Assembly: GCA_025602915.1 (NCBI GenBank)
Contig: JAHLJZ010000056.1
Location: forward strand, 1 to 64,000
DNA from: Paraphysoderma sedebokerense
Taxonomy: Eukaryota; Blastocladiomycota; Physodermatomycetes; Physodermatales; Physodermataceae
Length of the DNA: 64,000 bases
Direction of reading: 5' to 3'
Shown here one piece after another: positions 37,736 through 50,056 of this stretch; the first letter of the stretch is position 1; every line of letters begins with the position of its first letter. The translations under genes and the position numbers were made by a program. Below the pieces are notes generated by a model. It made no database searches, had not been told where the DNA came from, and saw nothing but the letters and a program-made list of their open reading frames with translations.

Positions 37736-40700
37736 TTAACCAATGTATTCTTCTACAAAATTAGAAGGTATGTATCCTCGTCTTTTTTGGCTATAAAGAT
37801 AAAATACAGATAATTTGTTAGTAAAGTGTACGATCAGCAACGAAACAAACCGATAGAATCGGTGCGGCACAAGAACGCGACCAAGGAGATTATCAACCAA
37901 CCGTCCGATTTGCAATTCCGCTATCCACCATCCATCTTCCTGAGTCGCTAAAACAGCAAGTACTTGGCCGCGATCTAGATCCAATTCTTCGGGAATTTGT
38001 GCGTTATAATCGTACAAGGCTCGGACTACATCCGAGTTAAATGATGTCAATTCATAGGCAAAAAGCGTAACCTATTTGAAATCATGACGTACCATAAAAC
38101 AACACTGGAACTTGGATTGCTGGATTCACAATCAATTCGTGTGGATCCATATAAAGGTTCATCGGACCAGGTACTGACCCGGGCCTTCCATCCATCTGAA
38201 CAGACTGTTGGGGCTGCCCTTGTTGCATCTGTTGCTGGGCTGGTATTTGAGTGGGATTTGAAGAAGGTATCATCTGGGGCTGATAAACAGAGTAGCTCTG
38301 CGCGACGGTGGCCGGCTGGCGATTGGTCATATTTGGACTAGACTGAGACATCGAGGTTGGTTGCTTCTGCTGCTGTTGGTGTTGCGGACGTGGATCTTGA
38401 TTCGAATACGGAGATGAAGATTGTGGGTAGGATTGATTAATTTTCATACTTTTATTGGTTGACATAACACTAGGATCGGCGGATGCTTGTTGGATTCCAG
38501 CCGATGCTATGTGCGAAGGGCCAGGTCGGTAAATATTACTGACGGCCTGACTTTGTGACTGCGAGAGCGCACGATGACCAGACGCAGGATCCGAAAACTG
38601 GGAGATCGAAGACGAAGGCCGACTATCGCCACCACTAGTAGTACTGATTCGATTCTTATTTTGACTTTGACCAGTCCTTTCGTTCTCGCTCTCAAGTCCG
38701 TTACCGTTTGCATACCCCTCAAGACTATTTCTAACTGGGATTCGCAATGCTCTTGAAGTTTGTCTAGACAAACCAACACCACTTACACTTACATTTGATT
38801 TCGGTCTATCCGTACCACTTTCGTTCACCCTGTTAAAATTAGGATTTGATTTTCCAGTTGAAACCTCGGACGACGCAGATCCAGGAGCAGAAGGCGGAAG
38901 CATAGAGGTAACAGGAGGAGAATTGGATGGCGGTCTGTAGACGGTGTCTATGACCGTTGGGTGCACCGACTGTATCGAGTTTGATTGTATGGGGGATGCC
39001 GACAACAGTCGGAGTTTATATTGCGCCTGTTGAGACTGCTGCTGTGTTTGGGGGGCTTGTACATATTCCGCGGGTTGATGCGGAGGTTGAAACGAGATGG
39101 AAGACATAGATTGAATATGTGATGAAGTACGTGACGGCTGTGGTTGAACGAGGGCGGCCGGATGCTGAATGCTAGCTTTGAATGATTCGGAACTCTTGTT
39201 ACTGTGATTACTTCTGGTACTTTTGCCAGTCGGACTGGCACTTCTGGATTTACTTTTAGACCTTGATGCATCTCCTCCGACTTCATCCACAGGTCGACCA
39301 CGTTCCACAACATCTGTGGGCAAATCCTGTCTCGACTCGTTAGGCTTAAAGTCTTCGTTCGTCGAAATGTGCATTGACTTCAATTTTTCCTTCAGGTCTT
39401 CTTTTTCGTGCTCCTTTCCTTTCTTATCTTTCTTGGATTTGGCTTCATTTTTGAAAGACTTAGTAGAAGGATTATCAGAAGCGTGCTGCTCCATCTCTGC
39501 GGTTGTGGAATGCATCCCTTCTACGATATTATGTATGGCCCGCATCATCGACGAATGAATTTTGGTGAGTGAACTGGAACGTCGGTTTTTCAATTTTGGC
39601 GGTGTGTCTGTTCCGGAAGCAGATTGACCGTCGTCGTCGGTGGAGAGTTGAGAGATGTGAGGCGTGCTTTGAGACGGTTCAGACCTCGACTCTGGAGTAG
39701 AATTTGCTGTCTGACCAGCAGTCAGAGGAGGTTTATTCGAAAGCTGTTGCGGTGGAAATGGGGTTACGGCATCATAATTCGGTGGGGGGGACAGTACTGA
39801 TTGCGCGTCTGGGGCGTCGGACTCTGGTTCAAATTTAGTTGATTTTAAACCGATCTCTCCACTTCCATTCACCGGTCCATCATTGTAATCATACCCATAT
39901 CCTTCCCCTGTGCTCGATATTAGATTAATAACTGATGCGTCGCGCATACTGATAGGCAATGACCCAGGCATCGTTTCTGAGGGCCGTTGTTCATTGCTCC
40001 CTTGGTATTGGGCTGGCGAAGTATTGATGTACATATTTTTGCCGGCGTCATTTGGCGAATGAGAACCACTCGGGTTCTCGTTTTCAGGATTGGATTGATC
40101 TATCAATTCGACTGCTGGAAGAGACGCCGAGGAGAGATCAGGTGGGGTTATGGCCAATCGTGTTTTGGGGGTGGTACTGGCCGGGGCATAAAAATTCTTG
40201 TATTCCATTGGTTCTGCGCGAAGCATGACATGATTAAAAAACTAAAGAAGCGATAGAAAATTCTGGATTACTCACCATGAATTACATCCCCGGTAGCATT
40301 CTGTTTCACAAACAATTCCAAATCTTCCCGAACGTTGATAACGTTTAATAAATTCAAAATTTGATCATTCGAGTAACTATCGGATTGACATGTATGTTGT
40401 AATAGCGACTGAAGATTGAGGAGAGACTTCTGTAACTGTTCCATTCGTTTGAATTCGAGATACTCAAACATCTACGGTTCAGCAGGATGCTGAAAGTTAG
40501 TGAAAACATAGCGCCATAAATTAAACTTCATTTACATACCTTCAGCGATTCCCTCCAGTCGATTTCCCAAGTTTCCGCCGCCTTTTTTAATTGCGCGACT
40601 GCGCGCTGATAATCTTGGTCTTTTTCAAGAAGAGGAATCAATATATGCAGTCATAACCATAGCCAACAGAGAAACGAACCAGCACTATTCATTCCAGCCT

Positions 40701-41723
40701 GAACCTTCTCTAACTTGCTGGATAACTTATCCAACTCCTTCCCGCTAGCCACAGATTTCGCAGCTATTAGGTTATTGACTTCGCTACATTTCAGTTCATA
40801 TCGTTTCTTCGCGGCAAGCACACTCTGCTTTTGCAAGCTCTTGGCTTTCAGGTTTTTCTCAGATGCGGTGATATGCTATTAGAACATACAAATGTAAGGT
40901 TTGAAGGGATAATTGTGAACCAGGCGACGTAGTGCAGCTTACATTGATTTTAATTTCTCTTTGGAGTGACAAAAACTCCGCCAGCGGTGTTTCAATCTCT
41001 TTCTTAATCTTTTGAGACAGCATTAAATGATTATTTGCGATTGATTCGTACTCTGACCGTATTCCTTCTATCGTCTCTCGAAGTGAACTGCACCATAGAT
41101 ACGTTAAAATCCCTCTAGAGCGTATGTCTGGATGACAAGAAGCTTTGCGTACCCTATCTCTTCCTGGCCCAGAGACAATTTTGAAATCTTCATCATGTCT
41201 TTGCCATACGACTGTTCCAGTGAAGCTCTGCATTTGATTAAACAAAATTCATAAACAAACAACAACCAAAGAATAAATGAAGTACGTCAATTTCATCTGA
41301 TGTTGAGTTCAAAAGAACCAATTCTGTATTAAAATGTAGACATTACTTTGCTGAAATCAGTTCCAATATTCCCTTAGCAGTATGTTTGCCTTGTGACAAA
41401 CGTTTAGATATAACATCTAGTCCTTTATCGTCGGGTCCCTAGACATACGAAACATCCATTTGCCGTGAAAGCCGCGAGTTGTGTTGATTTGAGTGTGATA
41501 ACAAGATATCAATTATGTTTGCAATTGGCAACCATGGAATGATAAAGATTGCATCAGTTTATTTTCAAATTTAGCAAAACGAGAAAATTATGAAATGAGA
41601 ACCCAGAAGGCGGTATGAAAATGAACATTGCAACGACATTACCCAAAAGGAGCCCTCAAAGGAATGTAGTCGTGAGATACCACTCGCCGAATAAATGGAG
41701 GATTGACTGTTTCTCCTTGACAT
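37736..41723 (-). CDS. F-BAR and SH3 domain protein, Cdc15/Imp2/Hof1 type
   Basis: Membrane-binding scaffold of the contractile ring or actin patches. I place the start at the ATG at 41723, which gives [20 protein letters not shown], then SFEGSFW joined to [20 protein letters not shown], the classic F-BAR opening. Helical exons follow: [40 protein letters not shown], then a Lys/Glu coiled coil. A disordered linker of about 600 residues, rich in Ser, Gln and Pro (38082-40226), follows. The C-terminal SH3 domain starts [20 protein letters not shown], has EDGWWIAEL, and ends [13 protein letters not shown]. About 1,050-1,090 residues. The intron before the SH3 domain is best read with its acceptor before TCCGAGCC, giving LFY^VRALYDY. 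Two alternative donors lie inside the SH3 (see findings). Confidence 0.92.
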
Positions 41724-42923
41724 GTCAAAATAGAATTTAGGCGCCGTTATAATAAGGTTAACAGATATATTGTGAAGATAATGTGAAGATGAAACGATGT
41801 AAAAAGTCGGCTGGCTGATATCAAAGCAAGGAAGCGGTTTGACCTGTTGACACGGGAAGACTTGCCCGCGGAAAAAAATTCACCGCTGAAAAATGAAAGC
41901 ATCGGCAACGTAGATATTGCTTGAATTTATAATAGCAAAATGGGCGGAACGAAGCTAACACTTAGTTTAAGGTTTTCTTTAATCCCTGAATTGGTAGAAA
42001 ATGAAACTGCCAAATTCTGAGACACAGTTTAGATTTTGCGCTGGAATTCATTGTGGAAGATCGCCCGGTTAACCCATTCATGTCAATAGTTTTGCACAAG
42101 TTTGTGGTTTGTCTTATCATGCATTATTCGAATACAACTTCTTGAATACAATCAGTATTTTTTAAATGCAAATCAGACCCTGTTGACGATTTCGCCCCTT
42201 AATTGGAATTGGATATTACCCACTTAGACAATTATCGATGCTCGATTAATGAAAGATATTCCCAAAGTTCAACAAATGTTCTCTCTTCCTAATAAAGTAT
42301 TCTGTTCGCTAAAGCACGGTTGTTATATACCAGAATTCACATAAAGACTACTTCCTATATCCCCGCAGCAACAAACGAAGCCCCACAGGCGGATTCAACG
42401 AGAGAAACCGCTCTTCACTTGGCAGTTTCACGAGACGAAGCTTTTTATTGTCAGCGACGAACGCATAAATCTGTTCTGTGGTTAGGTGGCATTCTTAGCT
42501 GTTAACATAGCTGGTGTCTATGTCAGCATAAATCACATTCAAGCAATTGACTTCGGCTCGGGAGTAATGGCAAGCATTTATGTTTTCGTTTGTGACTTCA
42601 CCAAGTATAGATTTGTGCCCACATTATGGTACTCCATTCTTCCACAATCACAAATTCACAATACATTACTCTTGGCCAGCAAACTTGTCGACCGAAATAC
42701 TTCTTGTGGTGCCAAGGAAACGGTATATTCTCGCGTCGTGATTGGATACAATTGTTAATAGCTTTCCATGTGATTGGCGCTTTTGATTAAATGTACTTTA
42801 TCCAGTTTTAATGACTTTCTATAAAAGGGTTCATGACTCTCGATCAAAACCTGACAAATTTCCCCGAGATTGCCTATATCATAATTCTCTCCTTCGAAAA
42901 TCCCAGACCAGAAATCAGTAGAA
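41724..42923. other. Divergent promoter region, 1.2 kb, F-BAR / DOMON 2
   Basis: Head-to-head spacer. A plus-strand frame near 42400 contains TALHLAV, reminiscent of an ankyrin repeat, but it is isolated. No other gene, repeat or RNA gene recognised. Confidence 0.45.
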
Positions 42924-43907
42924 ATGAAATCTAATTTGCTAGCCAGTGGATTTATTGATACCTTGCTCGCATTATCAGGTTTGATTTTCCCCGCTGATTG
43001 TAGTAAGATATGACCGCTGACGAACCGTGCTCTAATCAAATCTTCAGCTAATGTGACAGCATCACCACAGCCTCAAACATCCAAGAGCGCCCCCGTTTCA
43101 ACTGGCAGGAGCCCTGCCTCACCGTCGGGTGCTAACCAAGCGAATAATGGGACAAGCTCTACCGCACCGCCAGCCCAAGTACCAGCATTAAGTGGAAAAG
43201 CTGTTAAGAAATGTTCTGCAGATGACAAATTCTGTTTAACGGTTACTGACGGTGGTGATGCCGTTCAATTTTTACTGGAAGGGCCAAAGAATGTGAACAA
43301 GTAAGAAGCTCCTCTTCATGGGAACTACTCTCGGATTGCAAACTTTTGAACTAGTGACTAAAATCATTGCTTGTTTTAGGCTCGGTTGGATTGGTGTCGG
43401 TTTGGGAACGTCTATGGTGAATTCAGATGTATATGTCTCCTGGGTCGGACCCAATGGTTTAGTCGTTCGGGACTCTAGAGTCGGTGCATCGACAACGGCG
43501 CCAACCCCTGATCAAAATCAAGATGCGAAATTGGTGCAAGGTACAGGAACCGTGAATGCGGCAGGGAGATATTCTGTCTCATTCGTCCGAAATAAGAAAA
43601 CAGCAGATGACGTAGCCATAGATACTGGCAAACCTATTCCGATTATTTGGGCTTTACAGTAAGTTCATGTATATTTTTGTTTGACGTCAGTCAATAAGGC
43701 TAAATTATTCGGGCTTCATTTAGCGAAACTGCGGTTCCAGAAAATGGAAATATTCCTAAGCATACCATCAAAGGAGCATTCACGATGGATTTCAATAATG
43801 CGGATCAACTAAAGAATGCTGGTGGCCCCTCGCACGCATCTAACGTCCAGGTTCAAGCCAGTACATTGATCTTCATGTCTTTCATGGCGCTCCTATTCTT
43901 GATGTAA
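42924..43907 (+). CDS. DOMON-domain secreted/GPI-type surface protein (paralogue 2)
   Basis: I place exon 1 at 42924: MKSNLLASGFIDTLLALSAN, a signal peptide. Its donor after TTATCAG joins the acceptor TCTTCAG near 43028, giving SANVTASPQPQ. A Ser/Pro/Thr-rich stalk follows (SKSAPVSTGRSPASPSGA), then the two-Cys start KKCSADDKFCLTVTDGGD, the DOMON core LGWIGVGLGTSMVNSDVYVS, KLVQGTGTVN and PIPIIWALQ, and TMDFNNADQL. The C-terminus is hydrophobic (STLIFMSFMALLFLM), consistent with GPI attachment. Four exons, with introns at the same places as in paralogue 1 (after NVNK/NLRK and after WALQ/WSLQ), plus one difference: paralogue 1 has an extra intron after VVGTG where this gene continues without a break. 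About 250-260 residues. Ligand and role unknown. Confidence 0.85.
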
Positions 43908-44310
43908 CTCGCCTTAAAGGGCTGAAGTTGTGTATACAGCATAGAAACTAGCACTAATAATGTATATAACTTGTAAATAGCGTACCATGACCGGCTTATT
44001 CCTTGGCTGCGGTGCACAAATCATGTCCAGTAATTAATTCCTGGGAGAACGCTCCAAGGACCGACTTTCCCCGAATTGTATTGTTTGAGGCTTTTAGGAG
44101 TACAAATGTATTAAATAAACCGTAATTTAGGCATCTGGGGTCCACGAATTATTTGGCTGGGCTTGATCATACCGGAGAAGGCTTAATTTGCCGGACCCGG
44201 AATTATTCCATAGCGTACATTTAAAGCCGGCTGTTCGCAATCTCAGATAAAAATCGTGGTTGATATCCTTTTTTATTTATATTTTATAATCACTGAATTT
44301 TGATACACAA
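43908..44310. other. Spacer between tandem DOMON genes
   Basis: Contains the 3' end of paralogue 2 and the promoter of paralogue 3. AATAAA occurs near 44113. Several CCGG-containing words (GCCGGACCCGGAATTATTCC) lie near 44192. No gene. Confidence 0.45.
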
Positions 44311-45247
44311 ATGTTATCCGTTAAGAATCTCGCTATTTTGATCGTCGCGCTCACCACAGGTATGCGGTTGACTACCTTGTAACCTTTGTTCATCGCACCT
44401 TTTATCAACGTGTACTGACACATTCGTAAAACCGTATAGTGGAACTGGCTGCTGCGCAAGGTAAGAGTGCAAAGAATTGCAGTGCTGACCAGAAAGTATG
44501 CATTACGCTCACCGATGATGGAAGTAATTTGCAATTTAAAGTTGAAGGTACTTGGTAATTTCGTTGTTAGGACGCCCGCAGTTATAATCTAACGTATCAA
44601 TGTTTGCTTGACGTAAACTTGTATTGTCTGTTGCAGGTCCACCTGACGTCAAAAAGTATGTAGACATTACCGCCATTTTTCAAAATTATCTCGCAACTAA
44701 CATGTTGATTTTTTGCCTTATAGTCTCTGGCTTGGTGTCGGCTTCGGCGAGTCTATGCTCAATTCGGAAGTATTTGTAACTTGGACTGGGTTGAACGGTA
44801 TCTTGGAAGGCAATATTGGCAATTCACGAACGGCTCCACAATTGGAAAAGGATGATGACATCAAAGTGACCGGCGCCCCTGCTTTCAATGAGCAAACCAA
44901 GCGTTTTACGGCTAACTATGTCGTCCCCAAAAAGCACGACGGACTCAACGTTGATGTTTCTAAGCCAATTAGTCTGATCTGGGCATACAAGTAAGTAGTC
45001 TTCCTTATCCTCACGACTGAAATCAACCGTAATTCCGGTATTTATAAACCTTTTTCGCTTGTGCTTTAGTGATAAGGTTCCGGTGCCTACTAGCAATGCA
45101 ATTACAAAACACACCAATCAAGGCAAATTCAAAATTGACCTAAATAATCCTTCGGCGTCACAAAATTCTGCCGAATCAGTTGCAAACGGTGGTGCTATTT
45201 TGACTGGAGTGGTAGCAACTTTGACAGGATTGGCTGCTCTGATGTAA
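44311..45247 (+). CDS. DOMON-domain secreted/GPI-type surface protein (paralogue 3)
   Basis: Same architecture as its neighbour without the long stalk. Signal peptide MLSVKNLAILIVALTTVELA (exon 1 ends ACCACAG, exon 2 begins TGGAACTG). Then KNCSADQKVCITLTDDGSNL with the paired Cys, a small exon giving GPPDVKN, then the core LWLGVGFGESMLNSEVFVTW, KVTGAPAFNEQTKRFTANYV and PISLIWAYK. The C-terminal part FKIDLNNPSASQNS ends in a hydrophobic Ala/Leu/Gly stretch (GAILTGVVATLTGLAALM), a GPI-type signal. It is about 220-230 residues and has diverged more from paralogues 1 and 2 than they have from each other. No electron-transfer helices, no catalytic motif. Function unknown. Confidence 0.84.
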
Positions 45248-45814
45248 ATTATATGTAACAAAATTCATTGAAAATAATGTTTGCTTTTGTCAATGTATTG
45301 TAATTAATTGTATCGAACGGACCGAAAAAAGTTCATTTTTAATTTGCTTGCGTAACACTCTTCCTACAATACTGAGCTATCTTCCAATAGCGCAAGAAAT
45401 GAATACCACACCAAGACGGCCGGTGTCAGTATTGTGCCAATGTTCTTGCTGGTTGAGGAGCAGGGCCAGCACCTCAGTCAATATTTTCTGACTCGTGCGA
45501 TAAAATCATTCCGACGGTTGCACAGGGGATAATGCCTGGATGGTAAGCGTGGGCGAATTGCGGAAGAGGGACGGCAAGAACGTCGGAATTACAATTTGCT
45601 ACAAAAGCGGCATTTCAGTGGGCGTTTTTGATTGACTGTTGTTATCCCAAGTGCCTTGGACATTCCGCGCCTTTCGAAATACAACTTCATCCCTAGAGCG
45701 CATCAGAAGAGAAAAACTGTTTATTATCGATAACAAAGTACAAAGTAGATAGCCTTTGCGTCAGATACTCACCATTATCATTGAAAGCTACCTTTAGCTC
45801 GCTCTAGATATTCC
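45248..45814. other. Intergenic, 0.57 kb, no gene seen
   Basis: 3' side of DOMON paralogue 3 and promoter of the SDR gene. Nothing recognised beyond AT-rich sequence near 45250-45340. Confidence 0.45.
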
Positions 45815-47315
45815 ATGGCGTCTTCGTTCTTGCCGACATTTGTTCCTCCTCAGTTAAACAGTATCGATGACTATGTCTCGTACATTTCCTCTATCTTTAC
45901 ACACATCGTTACCCTCCCACTTATTCACTTCACTTTATCGTCGCTCGGTATATTCCCCACCTTATCGGTCCTGTCATATTTGGCCGCCATCATCAACATT
46001 GGGTACAAGCTATATACTGTCTACTTTAACGCTGTCATAAAGAAGAAGGCCCAAGATTGGGAAGACGACATTGTTGTTGTCACAGGTGGCAGTGGTGGCA
46101 TTGGTTCATTGTTCATCCAAGAATTGCTGAAAAAACATGGAAATGTGAAAAAGATCGTGAGCATGGATGTTGTGGAACCAAAAGAAAAGCATGGTGATTA
46201 CCTTATACTCAATTAAAGTTTCCGACTGAGTTCCAACTTCTGACATTATCAATATATCAATGTCACTTATTTATTACCATGTCGTTCTTTATATGGAAAT
46301 GGACACGAATAACCAAAAGATAAAGTATTATTTTACAAGTGTAATCTGGCGGATAACGACAATATCAAATCAGTCTGTGCTAAAATTAAATCAGAGGTAA
46401 ATCAGGGCTTTTTACGTTTTCTAAATCATAATCCGCGTACTGATGGAGATGCAGGTTGGAACACCGACTATTCTTGTGAACAATGCCGGAATCAGGCAAG
46501 GAAAATATGTAACCGATCTGACGGACGATCAAATCGAGAAGTACGATACTATCTCTTCATTCCCATTTTTGTCTTTATTTATTTTTAACTAATATTATGG
46601 TATTGTGTTTATAGAACAATTGTCATCAACCAAGTCTCTCATTTTACCTTGATCAAGCAATTTCTTCCGGACATGTTGTCTAGCCAGCGAGGTCACATTC
46701 TTGCCACCATTTCAGCATTTGCTTATGGATTTGGCGCGGGATTGGTGGATTATGGTAGTAGTAAACATGGATCGCTTGGATTGTATCAAGGCCTAAGACA
46801 GGAGTTGAGATTCACGTATGTGTTGTGTTATCAAGATTTTCAATCCGAAGTCTGTCTTAACGTTTTCGACCTTGTACTTGCTATAATTAACAGGCCCATC
46901 AAGACGTCCTATCTCCTTCCTGGTCATATCCGGACTCCACTTTTTACCGATTTCCAATTCAAATACCCCTTCCTCATGCCGGTTTTAGAACCTATTCAAG
47001 TCGTAGACGACATGATAACAACTCTTGAGAATAACGTGTCTTCTTCTACTGCTAGGCCTTTGTTATCCAACACCTTGCCACTTTTGGGTTTATTCAATGT
47101 TAGATTAGTGGATTGGTTAGTGGAGGTACTTTAAATGTTTTCTTTTTATTAACCTACCGATGATCGATTGATGGTTTTGTTTGCCATGATACTACTATTA
47201 GACAATTGGAATGAACAACGCGCTCTTGTCGCTTCATGTTCCTGAATATGGTAAACAGAAGAAACCTGTCGATGTTCCGAGAATCAAAACCGTGCCTCCT
47301 CAAAAGGAAGATTGA
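45815..47315 (+). CDS. Membrane-anchored short-chain dehydrogenase/reductase (SDR16C-like)
   Basis: NAD(P)-dependent oxidoreductase, resembling the retinol/sterol dehydrogenase-like SDR16C group (DHRS3, SDR16C5) known on ER and lipid-droplet membranes. The N-terminus has hydrophobic stretches (TLSVLSYLAAIINIGYKLYT). Then the cofactor motif VVVTGGSGGIGSLFIQEL, acidic SMDVVEP at the end of beta-2, CNLADNDNIKS, the NNAG motif (ILVNNAGIRQG), the catalytic Ser in ATISAFAYGFGAG, and YxxxK in YGSSK. A substrate-side segment SYLLPGHIRTPLF follows. Six exons. Exon 1 ends at GAAAAGCATG, and the following short exon restores the frame as VLFYKCNLAD. The last exon starts after TATTAG near 47200 and ends at the TGA at 47315. 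About 340 residues. Substrate cannot be told from the sequence. Confidence 0.9.
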
Positions 47316-48480
47316 TATGCCTCCTTCTATTCTCGTCATCTCTTCCCGTTCCGCTTTTTGTATTGCTGATTGTTGTGTCTCTGTCTTAATATTTCTGTTG
47401 AGTCTGAATACTGCTAGGAAGATGGCAGTACCGTTGTCCCGCTGGGACTCCTTTGTGCCATACTTCTTGTTGGAATGTAGACTAGACCAAGACGATGCTA
47501 ACCGATGTAAGAGTGTAGCAATTACGAAGATCTGTATTAATATCTAAATATATACTGAATACATATAACAACTACATCAGTATCATTACTTGTTTTAAGC
47601 GCTCTGTCCGTTAGCAAGTTAAGCCCTTCTGTTTGATAGCGGGGAGTGTGGAGCGTCTCGGAGAACGTGTGAATTTCAAAGGCCTGTTCGTCTCGTGTCC
47701 GTATGCGTCCCAGCACCTGTCAGTCCAGTCACCAGAATTCGCAAAAAAGCGCAATTAGAAATTAGGCAAGATTAAAAGAGAACACAGCTAGCCTCGTCAA
47801 CAAAGTGAAGATCAGCATTTATTGAGTACAAGAAATGACAGTTTGCAGCCATGCCGACGGCCCGACAGCAAACGCAGAGCAATCTAAGCCAACTGGCTGG
47901 TAGATACGATTTTATGGGACCAACTCGGTAGGTCCGCTTAAACTAAGTTTGGAACAACCGCAATGACACAAACCACTTTTGACCACAATCATGCCAAGCT
48001 TATTCACTACTAAACATCTCCATTCGGGATATCTCGTGTTACGGACTCTCTGCTGAGTAAAGTCTATAACTTATCCGATCTACTGTCCATACCGCTACAT
48101 TGTGCTCACCTGATTTCATTCGCACATGATTCCGCACAATATTCTTCTTCCGGTCTGGCCAACCAAAACGCGCGCGCGGTCATTGTAAAGCCCAATCGTG
48201 CTGGGGCTCGCGCAAATAGAAGCCAATGTCGCATAAATCATGAATGCAACGTTAGTGGTACAGCCAAGTTAAATACCTTGGGCATCATCATTAGGTCATT
48301 TCAGAGTTTCCAACCAACTAACTGCATTCGGCAATGCGGCTTTGAGTGAATATCTCACCACTGAAATAGTTAATTAGTCCATTAAACCTTTATACTTGAC
48401 TTTTCTCGGTTCTGGTTACCTTACCCGCACCCTTACACTCCACTTAAATTGACTACTCGGGGCCGAGAAACACTTCATTC
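47316..48480. other. Intergenic, 1.2 kb, no gene seen
   Basis: 3' side of the SDR gene and promoter of the zincin gene. The GC content is slightly higher than average near 48160-48220 (ACGCGCGCGCGG). No open frame with protein character, no repeat. Confidence 0.45.
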
Positions 48481-50056
48481 ATGCTGCGCTTGACCATATT
48501 TTGCCTAGTCTTATCCCTGAGTTTCTTTCAAGGGGAGGCCGTCGCTGTCAACTCTCGGCTGACAACTGAAGAAAAGAAGTTTGTAATCGACTTGGCTTGC
48601 GATTCACCGAAGAATACATGCGATAAAGTGGGGAAAGCTTTCATAAACGTTGCTGAAATGATAGAAAGAGTCATCGTTATATCTCAGCCAATTTCAGTTC
48701 AAGCGAAATTCCACAGTTTCTGCAGTAGCTCACTTCAGAATCCCGGAAACGGCTTTGGATTAGTGGACTCGGTATCAGACAACCTGCCGAGGCCAGCGAA
48801 AGTCAGATATTATCAAACTGGGCCGACCGTTTCAAAGTGCGATAATGCCGACTACTTAGGATTTGCATCTCCAGGTACATTTATTTTTTCAAGTGGAAAC
48901 TATCAATACAATTCCTGACTGTTCACAACTTCTTGACTTCTGTAAACTATGTAGCCGGTTGGGTTGAGGCTCGGGGTCAGGGTGATCAATCAATTTTTTC
49001 CTATCCTCAAGCTTTAGCAAAACAGTTGAAAATGGGTGACCAGCGGACTTATACTCCGTTTGACATCACTGCTGAATTTAATGCGGAGTACGATTGGTGG
49101 TTTGAGGTATGCCTTTCAATTATAATTGTCACCCCAAGTATGTATGGGTCTAACGAATGCTCTATTCTTCCTTGACGACTAAAGGGTGATCAGCCGATAA
49201 CTGAGTCTCAGTTCGATCTTGAAGCCACAGTGCTTCACGAATTACTTCATGGTCTGGGATTCGGCCTTGCCGGTTGGGCAACACAATTTGATACTCCCGA
49301 ATTTAGCAATGCCAAATTCATCGCTCCACTGGTAAAAGGAGATTCGACATTCCAAGGTTGGGAGGTCGCACCGGTATTCGCTCGGCACTTGGTTGAAGTG
49401 ACAACACCCATAGGAAATGTCGTTGCAACTCTTGCAAGTAATGCGAGAGAACGAAGTCTGATGGATAGTTATAATATGATAACTAGATACAATACGAACG
49501 TGGGAAGAGATTACACTACATGGATACGGTCGTTCAATCGCAGTGCGGAGTATGCTGAAGCTGTAAGACTTAATAGAGTGATGACGACGAGTAATACCAT
49601 CCTGTTCAGAATGAAGAGCGGCAAAAGAGTGCCATTAGAGGTATGTACCATCTTGACAAAAAAAAAGAGAACTCGGACGAGCTTGTGATTAACGAGCATT
49701 TCTCTCCCATCTAGACATCACTCACTCCATTCGTAACAGGGTCATCATTATCTCATATCTCACTCTCTATGAAGTCGTCGCCAGAATTTCTAATGATGTT
49801 TCAGGGTACTGCAGGAGCCACTTTACCTGACCAGATAAAGAAAAGCCAAGCACCGCCGTCTGCTGCCATTGGGCCCGTTATATTAGAAATGTTAGAAACC
49901 ATGGGATACCAGGTGAATTATGCGGGGTTGAACAATGCTAATAAGAACACAAAAGGAAAAGGTAACCAAAAGGGTTCAGGAGCGGGGAAAAATTCTGTAA
50001 TGTGGTGGACCCAAATCCTTACTGGGGGTTGTGCAGTTTTAATGATGATTATGTAA
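48481..50056 (+). CDS. Putative secreted zinc metalloprotease (HExxH), GPI-type tail
   Basis: Four exons, about 440 residues. Signal peptide MLRLTIFCLVLSLSFFQGEA, then a Cys-containing N-terminal part. Exon 2 begins after TATGTAG (P^AGWVEARGQG). Exon 3 carries the key motif EATVLHELLHGLGFGLAGW, an HExxHxxGF zinc site as in metzincin-like families. The third His of the HExxHxxGxxH motif is not present at the expected place. A possible Met-turn analogue is RERSLMDSYNM. The last exon has GPVILEMLETMGYQVNY, reminiscent of the conserved 'LxDMGW' end of bacterial matrixin-like proteins. A Gly/Lys/Asn-rich linker and a hydrophobic end (WWTQILTGGCAVLMMIM) suggest GPI anchoring. No catalytic activity can be claimed. 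Confidence 0.75.

Noticed and set aside
42320-42505. Possible ankyrin repeat (TALHLAV) on the plus strand
   Set aside because: A single seven-residue resemblance, with no second repeat and no neighbouring exons.
42755-43039. Minus-strand open frame of 94 codons beside DOMON paralogue 2
   Set aside because: It overlaps the signal-peptide exon and first intron of the plus-strand DOMON gene, has no upstream ATG, and I recognise no family.
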